Shown: positions 8,882 through 18,366 of the stretch, one piece after another
Numbering within the stretch: position 1 is the first letter of the stretch
How the letters are laid out: each line of letters opens with the position of its first letter
Origin: Bacillota bacterium
Lineage (GTDB): Bacteria > Bacillota > Clostridia > Christensenellales > Aristaeellaceae
DNA: 64,000 nucleotides
Direction: 5' to 3'
NCBI GenBank assembly: GCA_023436585.1
Contig: JAEZIN010000011.1
Coordinates: 1 to 64,000 of the forward strand
The notes under the pieces: model-generated
Databases searched by the model: none
The model's input: only the letters and a program-made list of their open reading frames with translations
Told to the model about the DNA's origin: nothing
Made by a program: the position numbers and the translations under genes

Positions 8882-11137
8882 ATGAAAAGGAAGGGCATCA
8901 TCCATTCCATCCTGCTGCGCTATATGATTTCCTATGCGGCGATCATGGCGGTGCTCTTCGTTGGTGTCGGCATTTTCATGAGCAATACCTATGTGAATTC
9001 CATCCGCGCGAACACGGTGGAGAGCAACATCAACAAGCTGGGCAGGATCAGGTACCAGCACGAGGCCAACCTGACAACGCTGCTGAGCGTAGGCCGGCAG
9101 ATAGGCCTTTCGCCCTATATACGCTCTTTTAAATTCTCAAAGGAGCCCATGCGGGCTTACCATCTCAAGCTTCAATTGCTGCCCTATACCACGACCATCG
9201 ACTTCTTTGACCAGCTTTATCTGATTTTCAATAAGGATGAATACCTGTATTCCTCCGCCACCTCCGCGGGCCTGGAGATGTTTTTGTATAAGCTGATGCG
9301 CTTTGAGCATACGCCGCCGGAGTCGCTGCGGGCAGTGCTGCGCCGGCAGGACAACGGCATGACGATCCTGCCGGCCCAGAATGTGAACAGCAAATTGACC
9401 TTCGGCGACAACAACCGCATGGTGGCGGTCGTCGTGCCGCTCAGCATGGGGGACAGGTACAACTCGGGGAATATACTGTTCCTGATTAACGAAAGCACCT
9501 ACCATCAGATGTTTGCGGACGAAATCTACGAACCGCGCAGCACTTACATATTTTATGACGGTGCGGCGCTGGCGGCCGGGCGCGGCCTTCAAGTGCCTGA
9601 CGATGTGGTGCTGGAGGAATTGAAGGAGGACAGGGAAACCCTGGAGAAGGACATATTGTATGAAGGCAGGCATTACCTGCTGGTCGCCCAGCGCGGCCAT
9701 AAGTTTCAAATGCAGTATGCCACCCTGATCCCCATGGAAACGGTATGGAAGGATATGGGCAGGGCTCAGCTTGGCCTTGGCCTGTTCCTGTTTGCCTTGA
9801 GCATACCCTGCATGGCGCTGACCATCTATTTTTCCAGGCGCCACGCCAAGCCGATCCGGGAACTGCGCTACCTGTTCTCCACCACGGCGCCGGGAAAGGA
9901 TGATTTTGAAGCCATCCAAAGCGGCATTGAGGACCTGGTGGACAGGAACGAGGACCTCAATACGCGGCTGGACCAAAGCCTGCCGGCGCGAAAGGCCAAT
10001 TTCATCAAGGATTTTGTCAAGGGGCGTTATACATCAAGAGCAGACGCCGTAAAGGCCGCGGGGCAGCTTGGCATGGAGATCGGCAAAAACTGCTTCGCCG
10101 TTTCGCTGATCGGATCGCCCGCGAGGGACGGAAGCCAGCCAAACATGGATAAGGTTATCGCGCAGTTGGGCGGCGATGTGACGGGGTATTGCGTAGAGCT
10201 GCTGGCGCTGGAGCAATTCGTGTTTGTGCTCTTCGCGGATAATGCCGATACGCTGGATCAATGGGCTTGGAGGGTACAGAACGATCTAATATCATCGGAG
10301 GCCGGCGTGGCCTTGGCCATCAGCAACATCCACCATGAATTTACCCATGCCGGCAGCGCCTATCTGGAAGCCAGCACCGCCTATGACAACCGTTTTGTGA
10401 TGGGCAATGCCCATGTGCTGCGCTTTTCCAACGTGTGCGCCGCCGCCAAGGATATCGTGCCGTTTACCCGCAGCTATCTGGACGGCTTCCGCAAGGCGCT
10501 GCGGGCGGGCGACGCCAGGGCCTTGAACGACAGGATCGACGAGCTGTTTCATTATCTGGGCAGCACGGAGCTGTCGCTGTTCGCCTTCAGAATGATCTAC
10601 AACAATGTGATTGCCGCCATCCTGGGCGAGCATTTCGACAGGCATGGGGAAAACATGGACGCCTTGCAGCTTTACGACGTATTCACCCTGTCGGGCTGCC
10701 GCTCCATTGCCGACCTGGATGACTTGCTGCGCAAGCTCTGCCGCAATATTCTGGCCGATGGGGGACAGGAGAGCGCGCAAACGCACCCGGTGATAAGGGA
10801 AATCATCGGCTACATGCATCAGCATTATGCCGACCCGCTTTTAAGCATGAGCGCCATCGCCGACGCCTTCGGCATCAGCGCCGTCAGGCTTTCGCTGGAC
10901 TTCAAGGAGCTGAGCGGCATGACGCCCTCGGAATACCTGCTGCTGCTGAGGATGGAAAAGGCCAAGGAGCTTTTAAGCGGCTCCAGGATGCCTGTCAAGG
11001 ATGTCGGCAACGCCGTGGGGTATTATGACGCATCCGGCTTTATCAGAAGGTTCAGGCAGCATATGGCCATGACGCCGGCCCAGTACCGGCAGATGATCGG
11101 ACATAAAGAGGACACGCTCAAGGGCGTGGCGGAATAA
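8882..11137 (+). CDS. Membrane-bound AraC-family regulator
   Basis: This 751-aa regulator has an N-terminal membrane helix (about 15-40), an extracellular sensor region to about 290, a second helix (about 300-320, LGLFLFALSIPCMALTIYF), a linker and a C-terminal AraC double helix-turn-helix (about 655-745, with AIADAFGIS and VGYYDASGFIRRF). This layout is typical of regulators next to lpl-type importers, which sense extracellular sugar directly. The ATG at 8882 has ggtggggag 8 nt upstream and is preferred to a TTG at 8861. It probably activates the divergent promoters of this locus (inference from position). Confidence 0.88.
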   Translation: MKRKGIIHSILLRYMISYAAIMAVLFVGVGIFMSNTYVNSIRANTVESNINKLGRIRYQHEANLTTLLSVGRQIGLSPYIRSFKFSKEPMRAYHLKLQLLPYTTTIDFFDQLYLIFNKDEYLYSSATSAGLEMFLYKLMRFEHTPPESLRAVLRRQDNGMTILPAQNVNSKLTFGDNNRMVAVVVPLSMGDRYNSGNILFLINESTYHQMFADEIYEPRSTYIFYDGAALAAGRGLQVPDDVVLEELKEDRETLEKDILYEGRHYLLVAQRGHKFQMQYATLIPMETVWKDMGRAQLGLGLFLFALSIPCMALTIYFSRRHAKPIRELRYLFSTTAPGKDDFEAIQSGIEDLVDRNEDLNTRLDQSLPARKANFIKDFVKGRYTSRADAVKAAGQLGMEIGKNCFAVSLIGSPARDGSQPNMDKVIAQLGGDVTGYCVELLALEQFVFVLFADNADTLDQWAWRVQNDLISSEAGVALAISNIHHEFTHAGSAYLEASTAYDNRFVMGNAHVLRFSNVCAAAKDIVPFTRSYLDGFRKALRAGDARALNDRIDELFHYLGSTELSLFAFRMIYNNVIAAILGEHFDRHGENMDALQLYDVFTLSGCRSIADLDDLLRKLCRNILADGGQESAQTHPVIREIIGYMHQHYADPLLSMSAIADAFGISAVRLSLDFKELSGMTPSEYLLLLRMEKAKELLSGSRMPVKDVGNAVGYYDASGFIRRFRQHMAMTPAQYRQMIGHKEDTLKGVAE

Positions 11138-11150
11138 CGGAGGCTTGAAG

Positions 11151-12554
11151 ATGAATTATTCAGGCAGGCAGGTAAAGGGCTTGACGGTCGCCTATATCGG
11201 CGGAGGCTCCCGCGGGTGGGCGTGGGGGTTCATGAAGGACCTGGCCATGGACGCGCAAATGAACGGCCTGGTCAGGCTGTATGATATTGACCGGGACGCG
11301 GCGGAGAAAAACAGGATCATCGGGGAGATGATCTCATCGCACAAGGATGCCAAGGCACACTGGCGGTATGAGGTGAGCGGTTCCTTGAAAGACGCGCTTT
11401 CCGGCGCGGATTTTGTGGTAATCTCCATCCTGCCGGGAACGTTTCGGGAAATGCGCTCCGACGTGCACTGGCCGGAGCGGTACGGCGTGTGGCAGCCGGT
11501 GGGGGATACGGCAGGCCCCGGTGGCTTTATGCGCGCCATGCGCACTGTGCCCATGTTTGTGAAAATTGCGGAGGCGATAAGGGACTTCGCGCCGGAAGCT
11601 TGGGTCATCAACTATACGAACCCCATGACTGTCTGCATGCGCACGCTGTACACGGTCTTCCCGGAGATCAGGGCGTTCGGCTGCTGCCATGAGGTGTTCG
11701 GTACACAGAAGCTGCTGGCGGCCATGCTGGAGGATATGGAAGGGATTGCGGGGATTGACCGCATGCAGATCAAAACCGGCGTGACGGGCATCAACCATTT
11801 CACGTGGCTGTACAATGCCAGCTACCAGGGCCAGGACCTCTTTCCGCTGTACCGCCGGTTTGCGGATAAATATTTTGAGACCGGCTTTTTGAAGGGAAAA
11901 GACGGGAACTGGATGAACAATGTCTTCGAGTGCTCCCACCGGGTCAAATTTGATTTGTTCCGCCGATACGGCCTGATTGCCGCGGCAGGGGACAGGCACC
12001 TGGCGGAATTCATGCCGCCCTGGTATTTGAAGAACCCCGAGACGGCGCGTTCCTGGGGCTTTGGCCTGACGACCGTTACCTGGCGGGAGGAGGACCTGCA
12101 AATGCGGCTCGCCAGGCGGGCGGCGCTTTTGGGCGGTGAGGAGGCAGTGGTTCTTGACGGCTCCGGCGAGGAGGGGCACCTGCTGATCAAAGCGCTGCTG
12201 GGCCTTGGCGAAATGGTATCCAACGTGAATATTCCAAACCGCGGCCAGGTGGAAAACCTGCCAAAGGACGCGGTGGTGGAGACAAACGCCCTATTCCGGC
12301 ACAATGAAATAGCCCCTGTCTTTGCCGGCGCGCTGCCCAGGGGGATTGACGCGCTTGTCTTGCGACAGGTGCTGGGGCAGGAGAATACAGTGAAGGCCGC
12401 TATGACCTGCGATTATGATTTAGGGCTTGCCACATTCCTGAATGATCCGCAATTGTCTTTTGTGGCTCCGCAGGATGGAGAGCGCATGTTCAAAGAGATG
12501 CTGCAAAACACAAAGGAATATCTGCCCAAGGGCTGGGATGCCGCTACCAGATAA
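11151..12554 (+). CDS. Glycoside hydrolase family 4 (LplD-like)
   Basis: This 467-aa cytoplasmic GH4 enzyme has the N-terminal Rossmann motif YIGGGSRGW for NAD, the INYTNPM motif and the CCHEVFG motif with the metal-ligand Cys/His. GH4 enzymes cleave glycosides by an NAD- and Mn-dependent oxidation-elimination route. LplD of Bacillus subtilis, in a similar lpl operon, is reported as an alpha-galacturonidase. A uronide substrate is therefore plausible but not shown. The ATG at 11151 lies 13 nt after the regulator stop with cggagg upstream; a TTG at 11145 is less likely. Confidence 0.88.
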   Translation: MNYSGRQVKGLTVAYIGGGSRGWAWGFMKDLAMDAQMNGLVRLYDIDRDAAEKNRIIGEMISSHKDAKAHWRYEVSGSLKDALSGADFVVISILPGTFREMRSDVHWPERYGVWQPVGDTAGPGGFMRAMRTVPMFVKIAEAIRDFAPEAWVINYTNPMTVCMRTLYTVFPEIRAFGCCHEVFGTQKLLAAMLEDMEGIAGIDRMQIKTGVTGINHFTWLYNASYQGQDLFPLYRRFADKYFETGFLKGKDGNWMNNVFECSHRVKFDLFRRYGLIAAAGDRHLAEFMPPWYLKNPETARSWGFGLTTVTWREEDLQMRLARRAALLGGEEAVVLDGSGEEGHLLIKALLGLGEMVSNVNIPNRGQVENLPKDAVVETNALFRHNEIAPVFAGALPRGIDALVLRQVLGQENTVKAAMTCDYDLGLATFLNDPQLSFVAPQDGERMFKEMLQNTKEYLPKGWDAATR

Positions 12555-12613
12555 TACTCATTCAATACCTGGCCGCGCCGCCGCGGGTATCGCTAGCCAC
12601 GAATCAGGATAAA

Positions 12614-12716
12614 CGTAGGGCTGGGGCTTGCTCCCGCCGTATGTACCGCATCGCATCAAGCGCCATGTGCTTTGATAATGGACCTATAAACGGCGAACGC
12701 CCGCCCCCGCCCTACG
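12614..12716. repeat. Long imperfect inverted repeat
   Basis: In the convergent gap after the GH4 gene, cgtagggc (12614-12621) and gccctacg (12709-12716) are complementary, and GC-rich stretches inside them (ggggcttgctcccgcc; cgcccgcccccgcc) can extend pairing. It resembles a degenerate intergenic repeat. No coding potential is seen. Confidence 0.45.
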
Positions 12717-12730
12717 CTGGGTCCATCAAC

Positions 12731-12777
12731 AAAAACAGCCTGTCAAGCTTCTCTTGTGCCTGACAGGCTGTTTTACA
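12731..12777. terminator. Bidirectional terminator between GH4 and GH38 genes
   Basis: Arms acagcctgtca and tgacaggctgt with a 13-nt loop are flanked by aaaa on the left and tttta on the right, so T runs follow in both directions. It can end both convergent transcripts. Confidence 0.85.
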
Positions 12778-12782
12778 TGCAA

Positions 12783-15700
12783 TCAGTAGTTTACCCGCAC
12801 CGTCTTGATTTCAAAAGGCCGGAAGGTGAGGGAAACGGTCTTCCCGGTTTCCAATGCTTCCTGCTCCTTCTCCAGCATGTCGGTCAGCGCCAGGCCCTTT
12901 ACGTCATGCCCGAAGGTGAGGGCGGCATCAGTATACGCGCCGGTGGCTTCGTATAGCCGCAGGATGTAGGCATGGCCGGCATCCTCGCAGGGCTTCACCG
13001 TCTCGATGAGGACATTGGGCGCGTCGATGCTAAGGAGGGACGGCAGCGTATCGGCGCCGTTTTTGTGAAGAGGCAGATAGTTGAAGCTATAGGCCGGGCG
13101 CACCACCGTCTGGGCGGAGAAATCCCCCTCGTGGGGCAGGATGGCATAGCGGCATACATGGCGGCCCTTGTCGCCCAGGCGGTCCGGGCGTTCGCCGCCC
13201 TTGTGCAGCGACAGGCGCATGGAGCCCTCCCGGACGGAGAGGCCGTACTTGGAATCGTTCAGGATGGCCATACCGTATCCCGCTTCGGACAGGTCGGAAT
13301 ATTTGTGGTTGCAGATTTCAAACCGGGCCTTTTCGGTGGAGGTGCTGCGGTGGTTGCTCCGCCGGATGTAGCCAAATTGTATCTCGTTGCGAACGCCGTC
13401 GCAGAACAATGCGGTGTCAAAGGCGGTTTTCAGGAAACGGTGGCTGTCCTGCCAGTCCATGACGGTGTCAAAGGCCACAAGGGGCGAACCGGCGGAGAAC
13501 ACCATGTCCTGGGTGACGGTGGACCTTTCCGACAGCCTGTATACGCTGCGGATGCGCGCTTCCACCGGCCCCAAAGCAACAACCTCCCGGCTTTCAAGGC
13601 GGGCGGTATCGCGGAACTTATCCTCCAGGTCGGCGTCGATGTCCCAGTTGTCCCAGGCGGCGGGAACATCTTCCGCCATCAGGAAGGTGTTAAAGGCATA
13701 GCCGTCTTGGGCTACCAGCTCCCGGCCGGTCTTTGCATCCACAAAGGAAGCCATGGCGCCGTTTTCATTAAAGCGTATCCTGGCAAAGGGCGTCAACAGC
13801 GTATCGCCCACCATGCGGAAGGGGCACGCATCCTGCGCTGCTTCCCCGGTTTCAAATACAAGAGATGCGGACCCGAAGGCGGGCAGCTTCACGCCGGATA
13901 CGGCCAGCATTTTCCGCCCCTCAAGGTCGGTAAAGAGCTGCTGCTTATACTCGCCTGCGATGCGCATTCCTTTCCGGGCCGGCAGGTATACGGTCTCCTG
14001 GCGCTCGAAGGACAGGGTATTGAAAAGCGTGACGGCATTTCCTTCATCCCGTGTGGCAAGCAGAACATCCACCTGCTCCCTGGCCGCCTGAATGGCCGCC
14101 GTCGTTTCAGAGATGGATTTTTCGTGGGCGCTATGGATGCATGTGCCGGGAAGGATGTCGTGGAACTGGTTCACCAGCAGCGCGTTCATCAGGGGATGCA
14201 CGCTTGAACCGTCGGCAATTTTGCTGCCAAAAACGGCGTTCCGGACGGTCAGCAGCTCCAGGTTGTGCAGCGCGATTTCCAGCAGCCTGTTGTTGCGCTT
14301 GATGGTATGCTGATTGGTCAGCGTGCCGCGGTGGAGCTCCAAATACAGCTCACCGGCGTACAGTGTGGGCTCCCTGATCTCGCTCTCCAGCCTTTGCATG
14401 AAGCCGCTGACGCTGGTATGGCCGGAGCGGGGCACGCCCTCCAGATCGCCTATGCGGCGGCTCATCTCAATCATTTCAAATTCCGGTCCGCCGCCGCCGT
14501 CGCCCTTTCCGTAGGAGAACAGGCGCATGTTGGAAACCATTTTTTCCTGAATGGGGTTGTTTATCATACCCCCGCCGGCGGTGATCTCATTCAGCGTCGC
14601 GGGATCAGGCCCTTGGTGGGTGAGATTCAAGTGGGTCAGCACCTTGGTGCCGTCCATGCCCTGCCAGTAGAAGGAAGTATAGGGGAAACGGTTGCTGTCG
14701 TTCCAGGCCATCTTCGTGGTGAGAAAATATTTCACTCCGCAGCCCTTCATAATTTGGGGAATGGCGTAGCTGTAGCCAAACGTGTCTGGAAGCCAGAAGG
14801 CATCGGCGGTGTAGTTGAAATATTTCTGCGTGAACCTCTGCCCCCACACGAACTGGCGCAATAGGTATTCGCCGCCGGTGAGGTTGCAGTCGCATTCCAC
14901 CCACACGCCGCCGTTGGGCTCATACCTGCCTTCGGCCACGCGCTGCTGGATGCGGGCAAAGAGCTCCGGATAATGCGCCCTGATCCATTCGCTGTGGAAG
15001 GCGGAGGACTGCACAAAGGTATACTCCGGGTACTCATCCATGAGGTTCATTTGGTTGGCGTAGGTCCGGGCGCATTTTTTGACCGTTTCCGTCATGGGCC
15101 AGAGCCAGGCGGTATCCATATGGCTGTGGCCGGTAAGCCCCACATAGGGGACTGTGGGCCCGTTTTTCTTTTGGAGCTGCTCCTGCAACAGGGGATGCGT
15201 CACCTGAAGGGCATTGCGGAATTCTGCCTGGGAGGCCTTGTCCGGGTCATAATAGACCTGGCTGTGCACTTTTGTCAGTGTGTACAGAATATCCGCCCTG
15301 CGGAAGCTGTCTTCCGGCAGTGTCAGTACCAGGGTGGTCAGCGTTCGCAGATCGAACAGGTACGCCATCAGCTCGTCATCCCGGAGGCAGACATCCACCG
15401 GCCCGATGGGGTAGGTGAAATCCGCATACCGCTCCTCGGTCAGGGGCTGGGTGCCGGGCATATCGTGAAAGGCGTAAAACTCCAGCGCAATTTGAACCGT
15501 TGTGCCGGCCCTGGCACCTTTCAGGAAACGGTTGCAGTAGTGGTTGCCGTGGCTGCCCACCAGCGTCTTCTGAGCGTAGTTGCTGTGGATATTTCCGTTC
15601 AGCCACAGCGTGGCCTCATAGCCGCCTGTTTTTGGGTACAGAAACAGGTCCTTCCCGTCCAATTCGGGAGGGACCACATAATCGCCCAGAAACCAGCCGT

Positions 15701-15899
15701 ATTGGGCTTCTCCGCCCCAGCGGACGTTTTGCGGCAGCGGGCCGAAATTTTCTCTCTCCGGGACATGGTGCTTGGGTTCCGCGGTTTGATAATACAGGAC
15801 GGGTATCTCATCCGCTTTTTGAAAAAGCATCTGCTCCAGGGTGGTTTCCAGCCGTTTCAGTTTTGCCAGTGTCTGCGCCATGCTTCGTTCGGCAAGCAT
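12783..15899 (-). CDS. Alpha-mannosidase, glycoside hydrolase family 38
   Basis: This 1038-aa cytoplasmic GH38 enzyme has an N-terminal beta domain to about 250, then the catalytic barrel. Zinc-binding GHSHMDTAW (His258, His260, Asp262) comes first, then the EPNGGVWVECD stretch and the nucleophile Asp372 in WLPDTFGYS. C-terminal beta-sandwich domains follow. The length matches bacterial class II alpha-mannosidases. It removes alpha-mannose from imported glycans. The ATG has aaaggaga 7 nt before it. It lies directly downstream of the GntR-type regulator gene (58 nt) and is probably co-transcribed with it, so it would fall under the same operators. Confidence 0.95.
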   Translation of the reverse strand: MLAERSMAQTLAKLKRLETTLEQMLFQKADEIPVLYYQTAEPKHHVPERENFGPLPQNVRWGGEAQYGWFLGDYVVPPELDGKDLFLYPKTGGYEATLWLNGNIHSNYAQKTLVGSHGNHYCNRFLKGARAGTTVQIALEFYAFHDMPGTQPLTEERYADFTYPIGPVDVCLRDDELMAYLFDLRTLTTLVLTLPEDSFRRADILYTLTKVHSQVYYDPDKASQAEFRNALQVTHPLLQEQLQKKNGPTVPYVGLTGHSHMDTAWLWPMTETVKKCARTYANQMNLMDEYPEYTFVQSSAFHSEWIRAHYPELFARIQQRVAEGRYEPNGGVWVECDCNLTGGEYLLRQFVWGQRFTQKYFNYTADAFWLPDTFGYSYAIPQIMKGCGVKYFLTTKMAWNDSNRFPYTSFYWQGMDGTKVLTHLNLTHQGPDPATLNEITAGGGMINNPIQEKMVSNMRLFSYGKGDGGGGPEFEMIEMSRRIGDLEGVPRSGHTSVSGFMQRLESEIREPTLYAGELYLELHRGTLTNQHTIKRNNRLLEIALHNLELLTVRNAVFGSKIADGSSVHPLMNALLVNQFHDILPGTCIHSAHEKSISETTAAIQAAREQVDVLLATRDEGNAVTLFNTLSFERQETVYLPARKGMRIAGEYKQQLFTDLEGRKMLAVSGVKLPAFGSASLVFETGEAAQDACPFRMVGDTLLTPFARIRFNENGAMASFVDAKTGRELVAQDGYAFNTFLMAEDVPAAWDNWDIDADLEDKFRDTARLESREVVALGPVEARIRSVYRLSERSTVTQDMVFSAGSPLVAFDTVMDWQDSHRFLKTAFDTALFCDGVRNEIQFGYIRRSNHRSTSTEKARFEICNHKYSDLSEAGYGMAILNDSKYGLSVREGSMRLSLHKGGERPDRLGDKGRHVCRYAILPHEGDFSAQTVVRPAYSFNYLPLHKNGADTLPSLLSIDAPNVLIETVKPCEDAGHAYILRLYEATGAYTDAALTFGHDVKGLALTDMLEKEQEALETGKTVSLTFRPFEIKTVRVNY

Positions 15900-15957
15900 C
15901 GGTGTTCTCCTTTACGTACAATCCCTGCGGATCATGTATTAACCCAATGGAAGGGGC

Positions 15958-17115
15958 CTACTTTCCGTTTTTGGGGCACTCCCCGGTGGTGGTGCCTACG
16001 ACAAGCTTTGTGGGAACAACGATCTGCTGCGCCGGTTTTACAGGGTTGCCCGCGCGTTCCAGCAGCAGCTCCGCCACATGCCTGCCGATCAGCTCCTGAT
16101 CCTGCCGTATGGTGGTGATGGCCCCGGGCAGCATGTGCGCCCATTCGGAATCGTCAAAGCCGCATACGCTCAAGTCCCTGGGCACGCTGATGTTCAGGTC
16201 CTTGCAGACCATCAGGATCTGGAAGGCCAGTTCGTCATGCTCGGCCATGATGGCGGTGACGCCCTGCTTCATCAGCGCCTTGACCTTTTCGCCCAGCGGG
16301 CCGGGATCACCTGCTTTGCTGCCCTGGCGCAGGCTCTCCACCATATCGGTGACGATAAAATCGCCCCGAAGCGGCAGTCCGGCCTTTTCATGGGCCAGCA
16401 CATACCCCGCCACGCGGTCGCAAACGGTCCGCCTTTCCTCCGGCCCAACGCCGGACAGGTAAGCGATGCGCTTGTGATTAAGGGATACAAGGTGGTCCAT
16501 CAATTGCATGGCGCCGCCCAGGTTATCGCTGGTGACGGAGCTGATGTAAGGGCAATTGCTGGGTATATCCATGATTACCACAGGCTTCCCCGAGAATACA
16601 AGCTGATTCAGCGTGTTGATATGTATATCGGACGATTTGGGATAATAGGCGACCCCCGCCACGTGCATGGTGGCCAGTTGGTTCAGGATTGTGCGCCCGC
16701 GGGAGGGGGGATCGTCCTCCGTGATGTAGATGGACGCGAAACAGCCCTGCCCGGTGAGCAGGTGATTGGCCGACTGAAAAGCGGCGGTCAGGCCGGTGCG
16801 GCTGATATTGAATGGGAAGATGAAGGCAAACAGGCTGCTTACTGCCTGCGGCTGGCTTTCTTTTTGATAGATATCCCTGGAGACAAAGCTGCCTACTCCG
16901 CGCTTGCGGTAGAGGATGCCCTTGTTCTCCAGTTCCGTCATGGCCCGCCGCGCGGTAATGCGGCTGATGCTGTACTTTTCCATCAGCTTGCTTTCCGTAC
17001 AGATGGGATGATCGAAGGAAAAGGCCCCGCTTTGTATGCTCTCCAGGATATCGTCAATGACCACCTGGTACAGCGTAGGCTGGGATACGCCTTTCCCCTG
17101 TTTTGTTGTAAGCAT
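15958..17115 (-). CDS. GntR/LacI hybrid transcription regulator (AraR-like)
   Basis: This 385-aa regulator joins an N-terminal GntR winged helix (about 10-75, with ITARRAMTELENKG as recognition region) to a LacI-type periplasmic-binding-like sensor domain (about 95-380, with VCGFDDSEWAHMLPGAITTI near the end). This is the architecture of AraR, a sugar-responsive repressor. The ATG at 17115 has aaggag 9 nt upstream. An earlier start at 17151 lies within the operator/promoter region and is rejected. Palindromes in its own promoter and in the divergent ABC promoter suggest that it controls both, released by a sugar. Confidence 0.9.
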   Translation of the reverse strand: MLTTKQGKGVSQPTLYQVVIDDILESIQSGAFSFDHPICTESKLMEKYSISRITARRAMTELENKGILYRKRGVGSFVSRDIYQKESQPQAVSSLFAFIFPFNISRTGLTAAFQSANHLLTGQGCFASIYITEDDPPSRGRTILNQLATMHVAGVAYYPKSSDIHINTLNQLVFSGKPVVIMDIPSNCPYISSVTSDNLGGAMQLMDHLVSLNHKRIAYLSGVGPEERRTVCDRVAGYVLAHEKAGLPLRGDFIVTDMVESLRQGSKAGDPGPLGEKVKALMKQGVTAIMAEHDELAFQILMVCKDLNISVPRDLSVCGFDDSEWAHMLPGAITTIRQDQELIGRHVAELLLERAGNPVKPAQQIVVPTKLVVGTTTGECPKNGK

Positions 17116-17142
17116 GATGCTTCTCTCCTTGAAAGAGAATAG

Positions 17143-17159
17143 TACAAACACAATTTGTA
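17143..17159. promoter_or_regulatory. Operator-like palindrome in regulator leader
   Basis: Tacaaa-cacaa-tttgta has perfect 6-bp arms. It lies downstream of the regulator -10 box, where a bound repressor would block its own transcription. The half-sites resemble those of AraR-type operators. Confidence 0.6.
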
Positions 17160-17164
17160 TTCTT

Positions 17165-17197
17165 GTTTATTATAACAAACATAAGCTGTATATGCAA
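17165..17197 (-). promoter_or_regulatory. Promoter of the GntR-type regulator with overlapping operator
   Basis: On the minus strand, -35 TTGCAT (17192-17197), a 17-bp spacer and -10 TATAAT (17169-17174) form a near-consensus promoter. The -10 lies inside the 16-bp sequence gtttgttataataaac (17165-17180, minus strand), which recurs in the divergent promoter. Confidence 0.7.
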
Positions 17198-17321
17198 GTA
17201 TCCTATGAAAAAATGCGCACAAAAGGAAAGTAGATATAATAGGATTGCCGATTCCTTTCGTCAGCTTTGCACTGATAGCACAAAAGAAACATGTGAATTC
17301 AAATATTTTGGATAGATTGTA

Positions 17322-17364
17322 TTGACATCCCGAAAATCCTATGCTAGTATTTGTTATAATAAAT
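17322..17364 (+). promoter_or_regulatory. Promoter and operator of ABC importer 2
   Basis: TTGACA (17322-17327), 17 bp, then TAGTAT (17345-17350) preceded by TGC (extended -10). The near-palindrome atttgttataataaat (17349-17364) begins in the -10 and covers the likely start point. It matches 14 of 16 bases of the site in the regulator promoter. This is a classical repressor position. Confidence 0.75.
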
Positions 17365-17382
17365 CGGACGGGGGAAATGCAC

Positions 17383-18351
17383 ATGTTGGGCACAAGGCAA
17401 ATGGCGCCCAGAAAAGTGAGAACCCGGTTTGGCACGTTTATGCGCCAGGTTTTTTCCAGCTGGCAGCTGTATGTAATGGCGCTGCCTGCCGCCGCGCTGC
17501 TGTTTCTGTTCAGCTATATGCCCATGTTCGGCACCCTTCTGGCCTTCAAGTCGTTCAAGCCCAAGCTCGGCATCCTTGGCAGCCCGTGGATGAAACCCCT
17601 GTTCCGCAATTTTGAGATTTTGTTCCGCGCGAATTCTGCCGCCGTCAACGCCATCAAAAATACACTGCTTTTGAACCTGATGTTTATCGCTGTGGGCACC
17701 GTATTCGCGCTGGCGCTGTCGCTGATGTTCAACGAGGTCCGCCATAAGCGGTATAAAAAGATCACCCAGTCGCTGACCTTCCTGCCCTACTTCATCTCTA
17801 CCGTAGTCGTCGGCATTTTCGCAGCGGGGTTATTAGGCTACGACAACGGCGTAATCAATGGCATGCTTTCTTCTATGGGCTTTGAGCGCATCGCCTTTTA
17901 CATGGAACCCAAATACTGGCCTTGGATCCTGCTGGTAGTGAACATTTGGAAAGGCGTGGGCTACAGCTCGGTAGTGTACTTGGCCACCATAGCCGGCATC
18001 GACAGCTCCTACTATGAAGCGGCGCAGATCGACGGTGCCAGTAAGTGGAATCAGATCCGCTACATATCGCTTCCTCTTTTGAGGCCCACGGTGATCATAC
18101 TGACACTGCTGGCCATCGGCAGGATCATGAACGCGGACTTTGGCCTGTTCTTCAATGTGACGGGCGATATGCCGGCTATTTATTCCACAACGGACGTGAT
18201 TGATACCTTCGTCTACCGTACCTTCCGCAAAATCGCTGATTTTGGCATGTCCACAGCGGTAGGTTTGTTCCAATCCGCAGTTTCCTTTGTGCTTGTTTTG
18301 CTTAGCAACTGGGCAGCCCGTCGGGTCGACGAAAGCGCCGCCCTGTTTTAG
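17383..18351 (+). CDS. Sugar ABC transporter permease, LplB type (importer 2)
   Basis: This 322-aa permease is homologous to the LplB-type gene of locus 1, with the SYMPMFGTLLAFKSF motif after the first helix and the EAA loop EAAQIDGASKWNQ. The ATG at 17383 has ggggg 8 nt upstream. Earlier in-frame starts lie in the promoter/operator. It begins an operon of two permeases and one binding protein, followed by the GH3 gene, and lacks its own ATPase. It is divergent from the regulator and mannosidase, suggesting a mannose- or glucose-containing oligosaccharide as substrate (inference). Confidence 0.93.
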   Translation: MLGTRQMAPRKVRTRFGTFMRQVFSSWQLYVMALPAAALLFLFSYMPMFGTLLAFKSFKPKLGILGSPWMKPLFRNFEILFRANSAAVNAIKNTLLLNLMFIAVGTVFALALSLMFNEVRHKRYKKITQSLTFLPYFISTVVVGIFAAGLLGYDNGVINGMLSSMGFERIAFYMEPKYWPWILLVVNIWKGVGYSSVVYLATIAGIDSSYYEAAQIDGASKWNQIRYISLPLLRPTVIILTLLAIGRIMNADFGLFFNVTGDMPAIYSTTDVIDTFVYRTFRKIADFGMSTAVGLFQSAVSFVLVLLSNWAARRVDESAALF

Positions 18352-18366
18352 GAAGGAGGAGGGAAT

